Source of the DNA: Flavobacteriales bacterium UBA720
GTDB lineage: Bacteria > Bacteroidota > Bacteroidia > Flavobacteriales > Weeksellaceae
Length of the DNA: 64,000 nucleotides
NCBI GenBank assembly: GCA_002297505.1
Contig: DBLQ01000081.1
Span: forward strand, 64,258-128,257
Direction: 5' to 3'
Shown here: positions 26,151 through 34,210 of the stretch, piece by piece
Position numbering within the stretch: the stretch's first letter is position 1
How the letters are laid out: each line of letters starts with the position of its first letter
Program-made: the position numbers and the translations under genes
The notes under the pieces: model-generated
Told to the model about the DNA's origin: nothing
What the model saw: only the letters and a program-made list of their open reading frames with translations
Database searches by the model: none

Positions 26151-26816
26151 TTATTTTAATTGTTGGCTATTTATAAATTCTGCAAAATCTTCAATTGTGT
26201 AATTATCTTCTTTTAATTTTAGAATTGTAGTTTCATCGTTATTGGTAAGTTCAAGAATTTTTTTTGTGTCAACCAGATATGCATTATTATCTTTAGGTCT
26301 AGATTTTTCAATATTTGGGTTTTGAAAATCAATCAATAATATTTTAAAATAATTACCTTCTTTATTCTTCCAATGACTTCTTGGTTTTATATTTAATACA
26401 GTTCCTAATACTCCTCCGCCATATGGAGCGCCTGTTCCTATTGCTTTTTTATCTGTTTTTTCATTGAGAAAAATTACCCAATATTTTTTTCCAGTTATAT
26501 CAACCTTCACAAAATAGTCACTATAAATATAAGCAGCATATAGCATATTGAAGTAAAAGTCATTCTGATATTTTATTGCCCAAGTAAAATTTTCCTGTTT
26601 AGCGTTTTTATCAGTTTCTTTGTATTTAAATCTGCCTGCTTTAAAAATTTTCGGTGAGATATCTTTTAAATCAGCTTTGACACTGGATTTTACAGGTTTA
26701 TCTTCTAAATAATCTTTATAGCCATAATAAAATTCAAAATCATCTATATTTTTTGATGATTGACTAAGTCCAAAAACAGAAAGTGAAACAGTTACAATAA
26801 TTAATATTTTTCTCAT
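26151..26816 (-). CDS. Exported protein of unknown function
   Basis: 221 residues starting with a signal peptide (MRKILIIVTVSLSVFGLSQ). The body is lysine- and asparagine-rich, with KYWVIFLNEKTDKKAIGTG and NYFKILLIDFQNPNIEKSRP segments and no family I recognise. The gene is visibly more AT-rich than its aconitase neighbours and lies alone on the opposite strand, consistent with an acquired or fast-evolving gene (inference). The ATG at 26816 is preferred because it starts the signal peptide; a longer frame adds eight residues. Confidence 0.6.
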   Translation of the reverse strand: MRKILIIVTVSLSVFGLSQSSKNIDDFEFYYGYKDYLEDKPVKSSVKADLKDISPKIFKAGRFKYKETDKNAKQENFTWAIKYQNDFYFNMLYAAYIYSDYFVKVDITGKKYWVIFLNEKTDKKAIGTGAPYGGGVLGTVLNIKPRSHWKNKEGNYFKILLIDFQNPNIEKSRPKDNNAYLVDTKKILELTNNDETTILKLKEDNYTIEDFAEFINSQQLK

Positions 26817-27123
26817 AGTCGAAATTTCGTTATAACACAAAGTTAGAGATATTATTGAATCTTAATTAGATCTCTTTTTGAAGTCTTCCATTTTTTGTTT
26901 AGAATCTTTCCAATTTAAATGCTTTAATATTATTTTAACTAAGGTCAAGATCATCAACTTTATTTTTTCCTTAACTTCATACTTCTGAAAAATCATGGTC
27001 TATCATCACATTTACGCATCACACGGGCGTATAGGAATAGAATTTGATAAACTGAAGTGGTTCAATTTTCCGCCTTACCATCAAAAAGCGGAATTCATCA
27101 AAAAGAATAAAAAATATCGAGAT

Positions 27124-29394
27124 ATGACTTTTGACTTGGATATGATCAAAAAAGTTTACGCTGATTTCGAAACCAGGGTAAATGATGCAAGAGCTTACAT
27201 GGGAAGACCTCTTACTTATTCAGAAAAAATCCTTTGCGCACACCTTTTCCCTTCGCAAACCAAGGAAACCTTCAAACGTGGCGAATCTTATGTAGATTTT
27301 GCGCCGGACAGAGTGGCGATGCAGGATGCGACGGCACAAATGGCACTTTTGCAATTCATGCAGGCTGGGAAGAAAAAAGTCGCGGTTCCTTCAACCGTTC
27401 ACGCCGATCACCTGATCCAGGCAAGAGTGGGCGCGGCTAAAGATTTAATTGAAGCTGAAAATAAGAATAATGAAGTTTACCAGTTCCTACAATCGGTTTC
27501 TAATAAATATGGAATCGGCTTCTGGAAAGCCGGAGCCGGAATTATTCACCAAGTCGTTTTAGAAAATTATGCTTTCCCAGGCGGAATGATGATTGGAACC
27601 GATTCTCACACTGTAAATGCCGGCGGACTTGGAATGGTGGCCATCGGTGTCGGTGGCGCTGATGCTGTAGATGTAATGGCAGGAATGGCCTGGGAACTTA
27701 AGTTCCCTAAAATGATTGGTGTTAAATTAACTGGAAAACTAAACGGCTGGACCGCTCCAAAAGATATTATTTTAAAAGTGGCCGGAATTCTTACTGTAAA
27801 AGGTGGAACTGGTGCCATTGTAGAATATTTCGGTGAAGGTGCTAATTCACTATCATGTACAGGAAAAGGTACGATTTGTAATATGGGTGCGGAAATCGGA
27901 GCCACAACTTCTATTTTCGAGTACGACCAGAATATGAGCAAATATCTTCGTTCTACTGACAGAGCAGATTTGGCAGACGCAGCGGATGCAATTGCCCACG
28001 TTCTGAAAGCCGACCCGGAAGTGCACGCCAATCCTGAAAAATATTATGACGAAGTGATTGAGATTAACCTTGACACTTTGGAGCCTTATCTCAACGGACC
28101 TTTCACACCGGATTTAGCAACACCAATTTCACAGATGAAAGAAATTGCTGAGAAAAACGGATGGCCAACAAAAATCGAAGTTGGTTTAATTGGTTCTTGC
28201 ACCAATTCATCGTACGAAGACATTGCCAGAGCAGCTTCTGTGGCCAAACAAGCCAAAGAAAAAAATCTTGAAGTTAAAGCTGAATATACGATTACGCCAG
28301 GTTCTGAGCAAGTAAGATTTACCGTAGAAAGAGACGGTTTCCTGAAAACTTTTGACGAAATCGGCGGTAAAGTTTTCGCCAATGCCTGCGGACCTTGTAT
28401 CGGGCAATGGGCGCGTGAGGGTGCTGACAAACAGGAAAAAAACACGATCGTCCATTCCTTCAACAGAAACTTTTCCAAAAGAGCAGATGGAAACCCGAAT
28501 ACCTACGCCTTCGTAGGCTCGCCGGAACTGGTGACCGCCATGGCTATTGCCGGAGATTTGAGATTCAATCCATTGACTGATAAGTTAAAAAATAAAGACG
28601 GACAGGAAGTCATGCTGGATGAACCAAGTGGCGACGACTTGCCAAGATTGGGGTTTGATGTAGAAGATCCCGGCTACATCGCGCCTGCCGAAGACGGCTC
28701 TGCTGTAGAAGTGATCGTCTCACCAACGTCTGACAGGCTGCAGATTCTGGAAGCTTTTCCTGCTTGGGACGGATTGAACATTACCGGCGCGAGATTATTA
28801 ATCAAAGCTTACGGAAAATGTACGACTGACCACATCTCTATGGCCGGACCTTGGTTGAAGTACAGAGGACACCTCGACAATATTTCCAACAATATGCTGA
28901 TTGGTGCCGTGAATGCCTTCAGCATGGAGACCAATAAAGTAAAAAATGAACTGGACGGGCAATACAAACCTGTTCCAGATTCTGCAAGACAGTACAAAGC
29001 GGCAGAAATCCCAACTATTGTGGTCGGTGATGAAAATTATGGTGAAGGTTCTTCAAGAGAGCATGCCGCCATGGAGCCGAGACATCTCGGCGTGAGAGCG
29101 GTTTTGGTGAAGTCCTTTGCCCGAATCCATGAAACGAATCTTAAGAAACAGGGCATGCTGGCACTGACCTTTGATGACAAAGAAGATTATGACAAAATCC
29201 AGGAGGAAGACACCATTAATTTCCTGGATTTGGACCAATTTGCCCCTGGAAAGCAGCTGACACTGGAGTTTGTTCATGCCGATGGGACTAAAGATATCGT
29301 CAAGACCAACCATACTTATAATGCAGGACAGATTGGCTGGTTCAAGGCGGGATCTGCACTGAACCTCATCAAAAGAATGGAAAAAGAGAGTTAA
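27124..29394 (+). CDS. Aconitate hydratase, AcnA/mitochondrial type
   Basis: 756 residues from the ATG at 27124 (MTFDLDMIKKVYADFETRV), the usual start for this family; the open frame extends 43 codons upstream but that part does not resemble aconitases. Iron-sulfur cysteines are visible in GSCTNSSYEDIARA and NACGPCIGQW, with GTDSHTVNAGGLGM for substrate binding and the C-terminal swivel GSSREHAAMEPRHLG. It catalyses citrate-isocitrate isomerisation like AcnB, but the two families are only distantly related. A terminator at 29422-29457 follows. Possible roles: stress-resistant isoenzyme or a related dehydratase. Confidence 0.93.
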   Translation: MTFDLDMIKKVYADFETRVNDARAYMGRPLTYSEKILCAHLFPSQTKETFKRGESYVDFAPDRVAMQDATAQMALLQFMQAGKKKVAVPSTVHADHLIQARVGAAKDLIEAENKNNEVYQFLQSVSNKYGIGFWKAGAGIIHQVVLENYAFPGGMMIGTDSHTVNAGGLGMVAIGVGGADAVDVMAGMAWELKFPKMIGVKLTGKLNGWTAPKDIILKVAGILTVKGGTGAIVEYFGEGANSLSCTGKGTICNMGAEIGATTSIFEYDQNMSKYLRSTDRADLADAADAIAHVLKADPEVHANPEKYYDEVIEINLDTLEPYLNGPFTPDLATPISQMKEIAEKNGWPTKIEVGLIGSCTNSSYEDIARAASVAKQAKEKNLEVKAEYTITPGSEQVRFTVERDGFLKTFDEIGGKVFANACGPCIGQWAREGADKQEKNTIVHSFNRNFSKRADGNPNTYAFVGSPELVTAMAIAGDLRFNPLTDKLKNKDGQEVMLDEPSGDDLPRLGFDVEDPGYIAPAEDGSAVEVIVSPTSDRLQILEAFPAWDGLNITGARLLIKAYGKCTTDHISMAGPWLKYRGHLDNISNNMLIGAVNAFSMETNKVKNELDGQYKPVPDSARQYKAAEIPTIVVGDENYGEGSSREHAAMEPRHLGVRAVLVKSFARIHETNLKKQGMLALTFDDKEDYDKIQEEDTINFLDLDQFAPGKQLTLEFVHADGTKDIVKTNHTYNAGQIGWFKAGSALNLIKRMEKES

Positions 29395-29421
29395 TCAAAC
29401 GCTGTTATCTCACGAATATCA

Positions 29422-29457
29422 AAATCGCCTGAAATCTTATCAGGCGATTTTTTTTTG
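29422..29457 (+). terminator. Terminator after the second aconitase gene
   Basis: Eleven-base arms AAATCGCCTGA / TCAGGCGATTT with a seven-base loop and a run of nine T. Confidence 0.88.
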
Positions 29458-29506
29458 TTGAATATTAGTGATAACCGAATGTATCCGTTAAGTCAAGACC
29501 AGCGAA

Positions 29507-29758
29507 CTTATACAAATTACAGATGAGCTTATTCCAGTCAAAGGTGTGCCTACCCAAATCATAGGCGTGCCTAGTAAAATGATATGCGCACCTACCAAAA
29601 TGATAGGCCAACCTACCAAAATGATAGGCCAACCTACCAAAAATGTAGGCGAGCCTATTAAAATCGTAGGCGAGCTTACTAAAATCGTAGGCGAGCCTAC
29701 CAAAACGATAAGCGAACCTACCAAAAATGTAGGCGAACTTACCTAAAACTTAGGCGAG
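29507..29758. repeat. 21-bp tandem array, about twelve units, each able to form a hairpin
   Basis: Units of exactly 21 bp follow one another: ten clear copies at 29549-29758 (two of them, 29591-29611 and 29612-29632, identical) plus two degenerate copies upstream from 29507. The consensus is roughly CCTACCAAAAT(C/G)GTAGGCGAG; the end of one unit and the start of the next make the palindrome GTAGGCGAGCCTAC, so the array is a row of small hairpins spaced by an A-run. Because 21 is a multiple of three, both strands look open as heptapeptide repeats (IGxPTKx), but no start context or homology supports a protein. The remaining ~230 bp to 29986 show nothing further. Confidence 0.85.
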
Positions 29759-29985
29759 CTCATTATAATCAAAAGGCAAGGTTCCTAAAAAACGATGATC
29801 TGAAAAATCTGTAACCGCAGCTGCCAATTCTAAAAGTGAATCTACTTTGAAAGAGGGTTGCGCCTGCATTAACATTTACTTTTAAATAAAATCAATGCCT
29901 CAATAAACCATTGTGCAGTTTTGATCAAACTTTACATCCCAAAAAAAAGCCGGCTGCAAAAATGCGGGCCGGCTTATCAATATAC

Positions 29986-30363
29986 TTAACTTTTATGTTC
30001 AGACAAAGGTCCGTCTGATTTGCAGAATCGGGATTCGAACCGCTGCTTCCACATTTCCTTAAACTTTTCCCGTTCTTCCTCGCTGCCGCAGAATTGGGTT
30101 TCGAGTTTCTGCTTCCAGTTTTCCTTCATCTCCGGATTGTCGAAGTGGTGACGTCTTCCAAATTTTTTCTTACCGCCGAATCCACCAAACAAAATCTTCG
30201 AAAGGACCAAAATCCCTAGCGACTGCCAGTAATTGATCGCCTTAACCCCTAAAATGTCCGGCAGAAGAATGTTCCATAGCCACTGAAAAAACCATACAAA
30301 CAGGCCAATCGCCGCAATGATGCAAGGGATCGCCAACCAAAATTTCTTTTTATTTCTGTTCAT
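29986..30363 (-). CDS. Small membrane protein downstream of an ECF sigma factor
   Basis: 125 residues with two closely spaced membrane segments (WLAIPCIIAAIGLFVWFFQW and YWQSLGILVLSKILFGG, roughly residues 9-60) and a charged C-terminal half rich in Lys/Glu/Trp/Phe (FGRRHHFDNPEMKENWKQKL ... FKEMWKQRFESRFCKSD). It begins ten bases after the sigma gene's stop, so it is cotranscribed with it and may be its regulator (inference). No anti-sigma signature is visible. Confidence 0.7.
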   Translation of the reverse strand: MNRNKKKFWLAIPCIIAAIGLFVWFFQWLWNILLPDILGVKAINYWQSLGILVLSKILFGGFGGKKKFGRRHHFDNPEMKENWKQKLETQFCGSEEEREKFKEMWKQRFESRFCKSDGPLSEHKS

Positions 30364-30373
30364 CTTTTTAATA

Positions 30374-30925
30374 TTAACCGTTTAAATCGTCATAAAGATT
30401 TTGCAATCTTTTTCGGAGATGTTTCACCGCGTAGGATTTTCTGCTGATGATCGTTTTGATGTTTTCGCCTTCTTCGTTTGCGATTTCCTGAAGCGTTTTG
30501 TCTTCCAGCTCGTTTAGGATATAGACGCGCTTCTGCTTTTCCGGCAGTTCGTCCAGGGCTTTCATCAGCTCGTTCCAGAACATTTCTTTGAAGACTGCAA
30601 TTTCGGGGCTATTGGTATCGTCGGCCAGCAAGATATCTTTGACATTCAGTTCACCGTCTTCGTCCTGATAGACAAAGTCTTCCAGAGATTCCGTTTTCTT
30701 TTTTCTGTAACTATCGATGATTTTGTTCCGGGTCACCGAATACAGCCAGGCGCCGACGTTTTCCAATTCGTTCAAATTCGTTAATCGGCTGGTCTGGAAC
30801 CAGACTTCCTGCAGGATATCTTCTGCATCTTCCGTCTTTGCCACTTTAGAATTGATAAAGCGCAAAAGCTGGGCGCCGTAATTTTTAACGACTTCCGTGA
30901 TTGATGCAGATTTTTTATCGGCCAT
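30374..30925 (-). CDS. RNA polymerase sigma factor, ECF family
   Basis: 183 residues from the ATG at 30925 (MADKKSASITEVVKNYGAQL). Region 2 is LLRFINSKVAKTEDAEDILQEVWFQTSRL and region 4 is ELPEKQKRVYILNELEDKTLQEIANEEGENIKTIISRKSYAVKHLRKRL. An in-frame ATG eight codons upstream exists, but a -7-like TATCTTTA lies between the two, favouring the later start. Paired with the small membrane protein downstream. Target genes unknown. Confidence 0.9.
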   Translation of the reverse strand: MADKKSASITEVVKNYGAQLLRFINSKVAKTEDAEDILQEVWFQTSRLTNLNELENVGAWLYSVTRNKIIDSYRKKKTESLEDFVYQDEDGELNVKDILLADDTNSPEIAVFKEMFWNELMKALDELPEKQKRVYILNELEDKTLQEIANEEGENIKTIISRKSYAVKHLRKRLQNLYDDLNG

Positions 30926-31026
30926 TTGCTGTAAAGATAGCGACTCCATATGAATATGACGACGGTTTGTTTTTTTTACTTTAAAAGTTTATGAAATTAT
31001 TTTGTGAGGCGTGATGTGGGATTGTG

Positions 31027-31300
31027 TCGCTCCTACGGAGCTTTGATTGTAAGGATTTTCGGAGGCTACTAACGTGTCGCTCCTAAGGGAGATTTCCAAG
31101 TTATGTGAGATTCTTAGCTATTAACAGTTCGCTCCTACGGAGCTTTGATTGTAAGCATTATTCGGAGGCTACAAACGTATCGCTCCTAATGGAGCTTTTC
31201 AAGTTATGTGAGATTCTTAGTTATTAACAGTTCGCTCCTACGGAGCTTTTTGGGTCGTGTTCAATTGCTTCCTACACACATATCGCTTCTACGAAGCTTT
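31027..31300. repeat. 51-bp interspersed palindromic array, six copies
   Basis: A short palindrome of the form CGCTCCTacGGAGC recurs at 31027, 31077, 31129, 31180, 31232 and 31283 (spacing 50, 52, 51, 52, 51). The sequences between are not unique: the first, third and partly fifth are alike (GATTGTAAG...GGAGGCTAC) and the second and fourth are alike (AAGTTATGTGAGATTCTTAG), so the true unit is a 102-103-bp double unit. It fills most of the 460-bp gap between the sigma gene and the acyltransferase operon; the 14-bp repeats at 31341-31382 fill the rest. Confidence 0.85.
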
Positions 31301-31340
31301 GAATCAACAAAAACTATATTGTGCAATCTAATAGCAAAAG

Positions 31341-31382
31341 CCAACTGCTATCAGCTAACTGCTATCAGCCAATTGCCACCAG
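31341..31382. repeat. Three 14-bp tandem repeats next to the acyltransferase stop
   Basis: CCAACTGCTATCAG, CTAACTGCTATCAG and CCAATTGCCACCAG follow directly on one another, ending four bases before the acyltransferase stop codon on the minus strand. Confidence 0.7.
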
Positions 31383-31385
31383 CAA

Positions 31386-31961
31386 CTACCTCAATGGCAA
31401 CCGCATCAATTCGTGTTTGCCGAAGATGATGGAATTGGGCGGCACATTTCTGGAAATTACACAGTTCGCACCGATGATGCAATTATCGCCGATAGTAACA
31501 CCCTTCAGGACGGTGACATTGCTGTAGATCTTTACGTTTTTGCCGATGATAATCGGCGCGGTGTTGAATTTCGTTTTGTGCCAGACGTATTCTGGTTGGG
31601 TATCGAAAGCGTGGTCGTGGTCATAAAATTTGCAACCTTCCGCAACACAGGTATCATCGCCCAATTCTATTTTATCCAGACAATTGATGGAAATATAATG
31701 GCTGAGATCCACATTATTTCCGAAAATCAGCGTGCCACCATTCCTGATTCTGATCGCGTTATGATCTCTCCAAATCACGTTTTTCCCAATCTCAAATTTG
31801 GCATTGTCATCCAATTCAAAAGTAGTGGCTTTCCCGATCCTCAAATCAGAATGAAGATGAACGCCGGAATGCGAATTGAGAATACTGTACGAATAAAGTT
31901 TCTCAATTTTTGCAATCGTTTTTGGAATGATATTCAGTGCTTTGTAAATTAGATTGATCAT
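31386..31961 (-). CDS. Left-handed beta-helix (hexapeptide) acyltransferase
   Basis: 191 residues, dominated by hexapeptide repeats (IGKATTFELDDNAKFEIG, GNNVDLSHYISINCLDKIELG, GKNVKIYSNVTVLKGVTIGDN, IIGANCVISRNVPPNS) like WbbJ, maltose/galactoside O-acetyltransferases and sugar N-acyltransferases. The active-site-type His region FYDHDHAFDT is present. It is the last gene of an operon with an ACP, an acyl-adenylating ligase and an SDR, so the acyl group it transfers may come from ACP rather than from acetyl-CoA (inference). Acceptor unknown, probably a surface sugar. Confidence 0.85.
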   Translation of the reverse strand: MINLIYKALNIIPKTIAKIEKLYSYSILNSHSGVHLHSDLRIGKATTFELDDNAKFEIGKNVIWRDHNAIRIRNGGTLIFGNNVDLSHYISINCLDKIELGDDTCVAEGCKFYDHDHAFDTQPEYVWHKTKFNTAPIIIGKNVKIYSNVTVLKGVTIGDNCIIGANCVISRNVPPNSIIFGKHELMRLPLR

Positions 31962-31972
31962 AGTCTTGCGTT

Positions 31973-32695
31973 TTATAAGGTTCCGGAATCCACGAAAATC
32001 TCTTGTCCAGTAATCGATTTTGCTTTCTCACCGGACAGAAACAGGACGGTTTCGGCTACAGACTGCATATCGGTTTCCTGCTTCAAGGCAGTTCTTTTGA
32101 AGATTCGGTTTTTGTGATCTTGTGTCAGTTTGGCATTCATCGCGGTTTCCATATAGCCCGGAACGACGATGTTGGAGCGGATTCCTCGCTCGCCCCATTC
32201 TCTGGAAATATTTTTGGAAAAAGACTGCAAAGCACCTTTGGAAGCCGCATACATTGACAATCCTTTGTAACCGGTGTGCGCACTGATGGAAGATATATGA
32301 ATGATACTGCCGGCAACGCGATTATAAATCATATTCCGGATCGCATATTTTGTCAGGAACATTGGCGAATAAAGATTGACATCGAACATTGATTTCAAAT
32401 CTTCATAGTTGAGATTCGTGACAATATCATCATAAGCCATTGCCGCATTATTGATCAGGACGTGAACTGGAATTTGATTGTTGACAAAATCTTTAAAAAC
32501 TTCCTGATGGATATTTTCCGGATTGGATAAATCGAATGTTTTGAAGAATAGATTCTCCGGATGTTCCTTTTTCAGAGTTTTTAATTCATCAGATTCTGTC
32601 CTGCTGATGCCGTAAACTGTGTGGCCGTTCTCCAGAAAGAGTTTGGCAATTTCAAAACCTACACCTCGGGAAATGCCTGTGATTAATACATTCAT
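31973..32695 (-). CDS. SDR-family oxidoreductase (FabG-like)
   Basis: 240 residues with the short-chain dehydrogenase hallmarks: the cofactor motif TGISRGVG (6-13), NNAA (82-85), the catalytic Tyr149-x-x-x-Lys153 (YAASK) with Ser136 in ISSIS, and PGYMETAM. It resembles 3-oxoacyl-ACP reductases, which would fit reduction of an ACP-bound acyl group. Its start overlaps the upstream ligase stop by four bases. Substrate unproven; sugar or steroid substrates are alternatives. Confidence 0.9.
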   Translation of the reverse strand: MNVLITGISRGVGFEIAKLFLENGHTVYGISRTESDELKTLKKEHPENLFFKTFDLSNPENIHQEVFKDFVNNQIPVHVLINNAAMAYDDIVTNLNYEDLKSMFDVNLYSPMFLTKYAIRNMIYNRVAGSIIHISSISAHTGYKGLSMYAASKGALQSFSKNISREWGERGIRSNIVVPGYMETAMNAKLTQDHKNRIFKRTALKQETDMQSVAETVLFLSGEKAKSITGQEIFVDSGTL

Positions 32696-33906
32696 ACAAT
32701 TTTCTTTTTTCCGGTCCTGGTCAATTCGATTTTGTCAACAAAGTTTATTTTTCTCGGGATTTTGAAGTTCTGAATTTTTCCATTTAAGAAAAATCTGACG
32801 TCTTCTTCTTTCATTGCTTTGCCGGGATGCAACTCGATATCGCAGCAGATAATATTTCCTAAAACCGCATTGGCTTTTCCGTACACTCGCACATTCCGGA
32901 TATTGTCGTGTTGCGTCAGCTCCTCTTCCACTTCATAGGGATTCACCTTGTAACCACCAACATTGATCAGCTCATTTTTTCTGGACGTGAAGCGGAATCG
33001 CCTTTGGACATCATCAAGCCATTCAATCAAGTCTCCGGTTGGGTAGAAATCATCAATCAAATTCAGCTGTGCATTTTTGCCAAATAAATCTTTATGAATG
33101 TACAATTCGTCATCCACCACTTTGATCCGTCCAACGTGTTTTTCCTGAACCAGAAATTCATCATTCTGAGAAGAAAACAACGGTCCGGTTTCTGTGGAGC
33201 CGTACACATTGTTGATTCTGGCATTGGGAAAAGCTTTTTCAACTGCAGTAATCAGGTGTGCATCAGACTTTTCGCCACCTACAGTAATTTTCCTGACCGA
33301 ACCAAAAGATTGTTCTAAAGGCAAAAGCAACCGATAAAAAGTAGGTGTGGACGAGAGGTTTGTGATTTGATAGGTCTTAATGGAATCGACAATAAAATCC
33401 TTGGGCGCCATAAAAACATTGACCAAAAGATTCCGATTCAGAATCGCCTGGAAGAACACCTGAACGCCGGCAACGTGTGTCGGATTGAATGCAAAACCCC
33501 AAACATCATCTTTACGCGCATCAGAAACATTGATTTTCCGGATCAGATTTTTCAGAGGATGGGTGAATTTTCTTGTAAAACCAGTGGTTCCGGATGTGAA
33601 AAGCGTAATCTCGGATTGAGAATTTCTGATTGAATCAATTAACTCTTGAATAGAATTTAATTTCCTTGTATGATTAATTTTAATCCGTTGATTGATATGC
33701 AAATTGTTGGACGTGATTTCCTTTTCAGAAATGTCAGAATCCATCAAAGCTATATTTTTGTCATTGACCAGGGCGAAAATCCAATTCAGAAAAAAGGATT
33801 TCAAATCCGGATAGATAAAACAATCTGTGTACGAATCAGACGTATTGGCGTGTTTCAGAATCTCTTCGTAGGACAAAGAAAAATTCTGATCGATCAAGAA
33901 AAGCAT
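32692..33906 (-). CDS. AMP-binding acyl ligase (ANL superfamily)
   Basis: 404 residues, shorter than typical acyl-CoA synthetases (~500). The adenylation motifs are complete: TSGTTG at 104-109 (A3), YGSTETGP (A5), YPTGDLIEW (A7), SRKNELINVGGYKVNP (A8) and ELTRTGKKKI with the A10 lysine. Such stand-alone ligases load acids onto a carrier protein or CoA; here it overlaps the ACP gene by 13 bp, so acyl-ACP is the likely product (inference). Substrate specificity cannot be read from the sequence. Confidence 0.88.
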   Translation of the reverse strand: MLFLIDQNFSLSYEEILKHANTSDSYTDCFIYPDLKSFFLNWIFALVNDKNIALMDSDISEKEITSNNLHINQRIKINHTRKLNSIQELIDSIRNSQSEITLFTSGTTGFTRKFTHPLKNLIRKINVSDARKDDVWGFAFNPTHVAGVQVFFQAILNRNLLVNVFMAPKDFIVDSIKTYQITNLSSTPTFYRLLLPLEQSFGSVRKITVGGEKSDAHLITAVEKAFPNARINNVYGSTETGPLFSSQNDEFLVQEKHVGRIKVVDDELYIHKDLFGKNAQLNLIDDFYPTGDLIEWLDDVQRRFRFTSRKNELINVGGYKVNPYEVEEELTQHDNIRNVRVYGKANAVLGNIICCDIELHPGKAMKEEDVRFFLNGKIQNFKIPRKINFVDKIELTRTGKKKIV

Positions 33907-34127
33907 TGCAGCTTGGAATAGATTTCGCCAACAGTATTTACCAGACCGTCTTCGAAAATATCGATTTGAAAATCCTCTTCAATTTTCACAGTAAGCTCGG
34001 CCAGGTCAAAAGAATCGAAATTGAGGTCTTCCCGCAGTCTGAGCTCGGGCGAGAGATCCGAAATGGCATCTTCGTATTTATTCCTCTTGATAGAATTAAC
34101 TATTTCCAGTAGTTGTGCTTGCATCAT
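33894..34127 (-). CDS. Acyl carrier protein
   Basis: 77 residues from the double ATG at 34127/34124. The core LREDLNFDSFDLAELTVKIEEDF has the phosphopantetheine-attachment Ser39 in the DSF motif, and the protein is acidic. It differs from the housekeeping AcpP in place and sequence (TVKIEEDFQIDIFEDGLVNTVGEIY), consistent with a specialised carrier. It heads a four-gene overlapping operon (ligase, SDR, acyltransferase). A -7 promoter element lies immediately upstream. Confidence 0.9.
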   Translation of the reverse strand: MMQAQLLEIVNSIKRNKYEDAISDLSPELRLREDLNFDSFDLAELTVKIEEDFQIDIFEDGLVNTVGEIYSKLQCFS

Positions 34128-34138
34128 CGTGTTTTGGA

Positions 34139-34146
34139 CAAAATTA
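34139..34146 (-). promoter_or_regulatory. -7 promoter element for the ACP operon
   Basis: Reads TAATTTTG on the minus strand, 12 bp before the ACP start; the transcript would be nearly leaderless. Confidence 0.55.
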
Positions 34147-34210
34147 ATAATATTTTTTTCTCTATCACAATGGTGGCGCAAAAAATTTTGAAAATAGCAG
34201 TAATAAGCTG

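Noticed and set aside
26995..27123. 43-residue N-terminal extension of the second aconitase
   Set aside because: Family members begin at MTFDLDMIKK; the upstream residues have no resemblance to aconitases.
29546..29746. Heptapeptide-repeat protein in the 21-bp array
   Set aside because: The frame is open on both strands only because 21 is a multiple of three; there is no ribosome or promoter support and the variation favours the palindromes.
31027..31300. CRISPR array
   Set aside because: The spacing resembles one, but the repeat is only about 15 bp, the intervening sequences repeat in alternation rather than being unique, and no cas gene is near.
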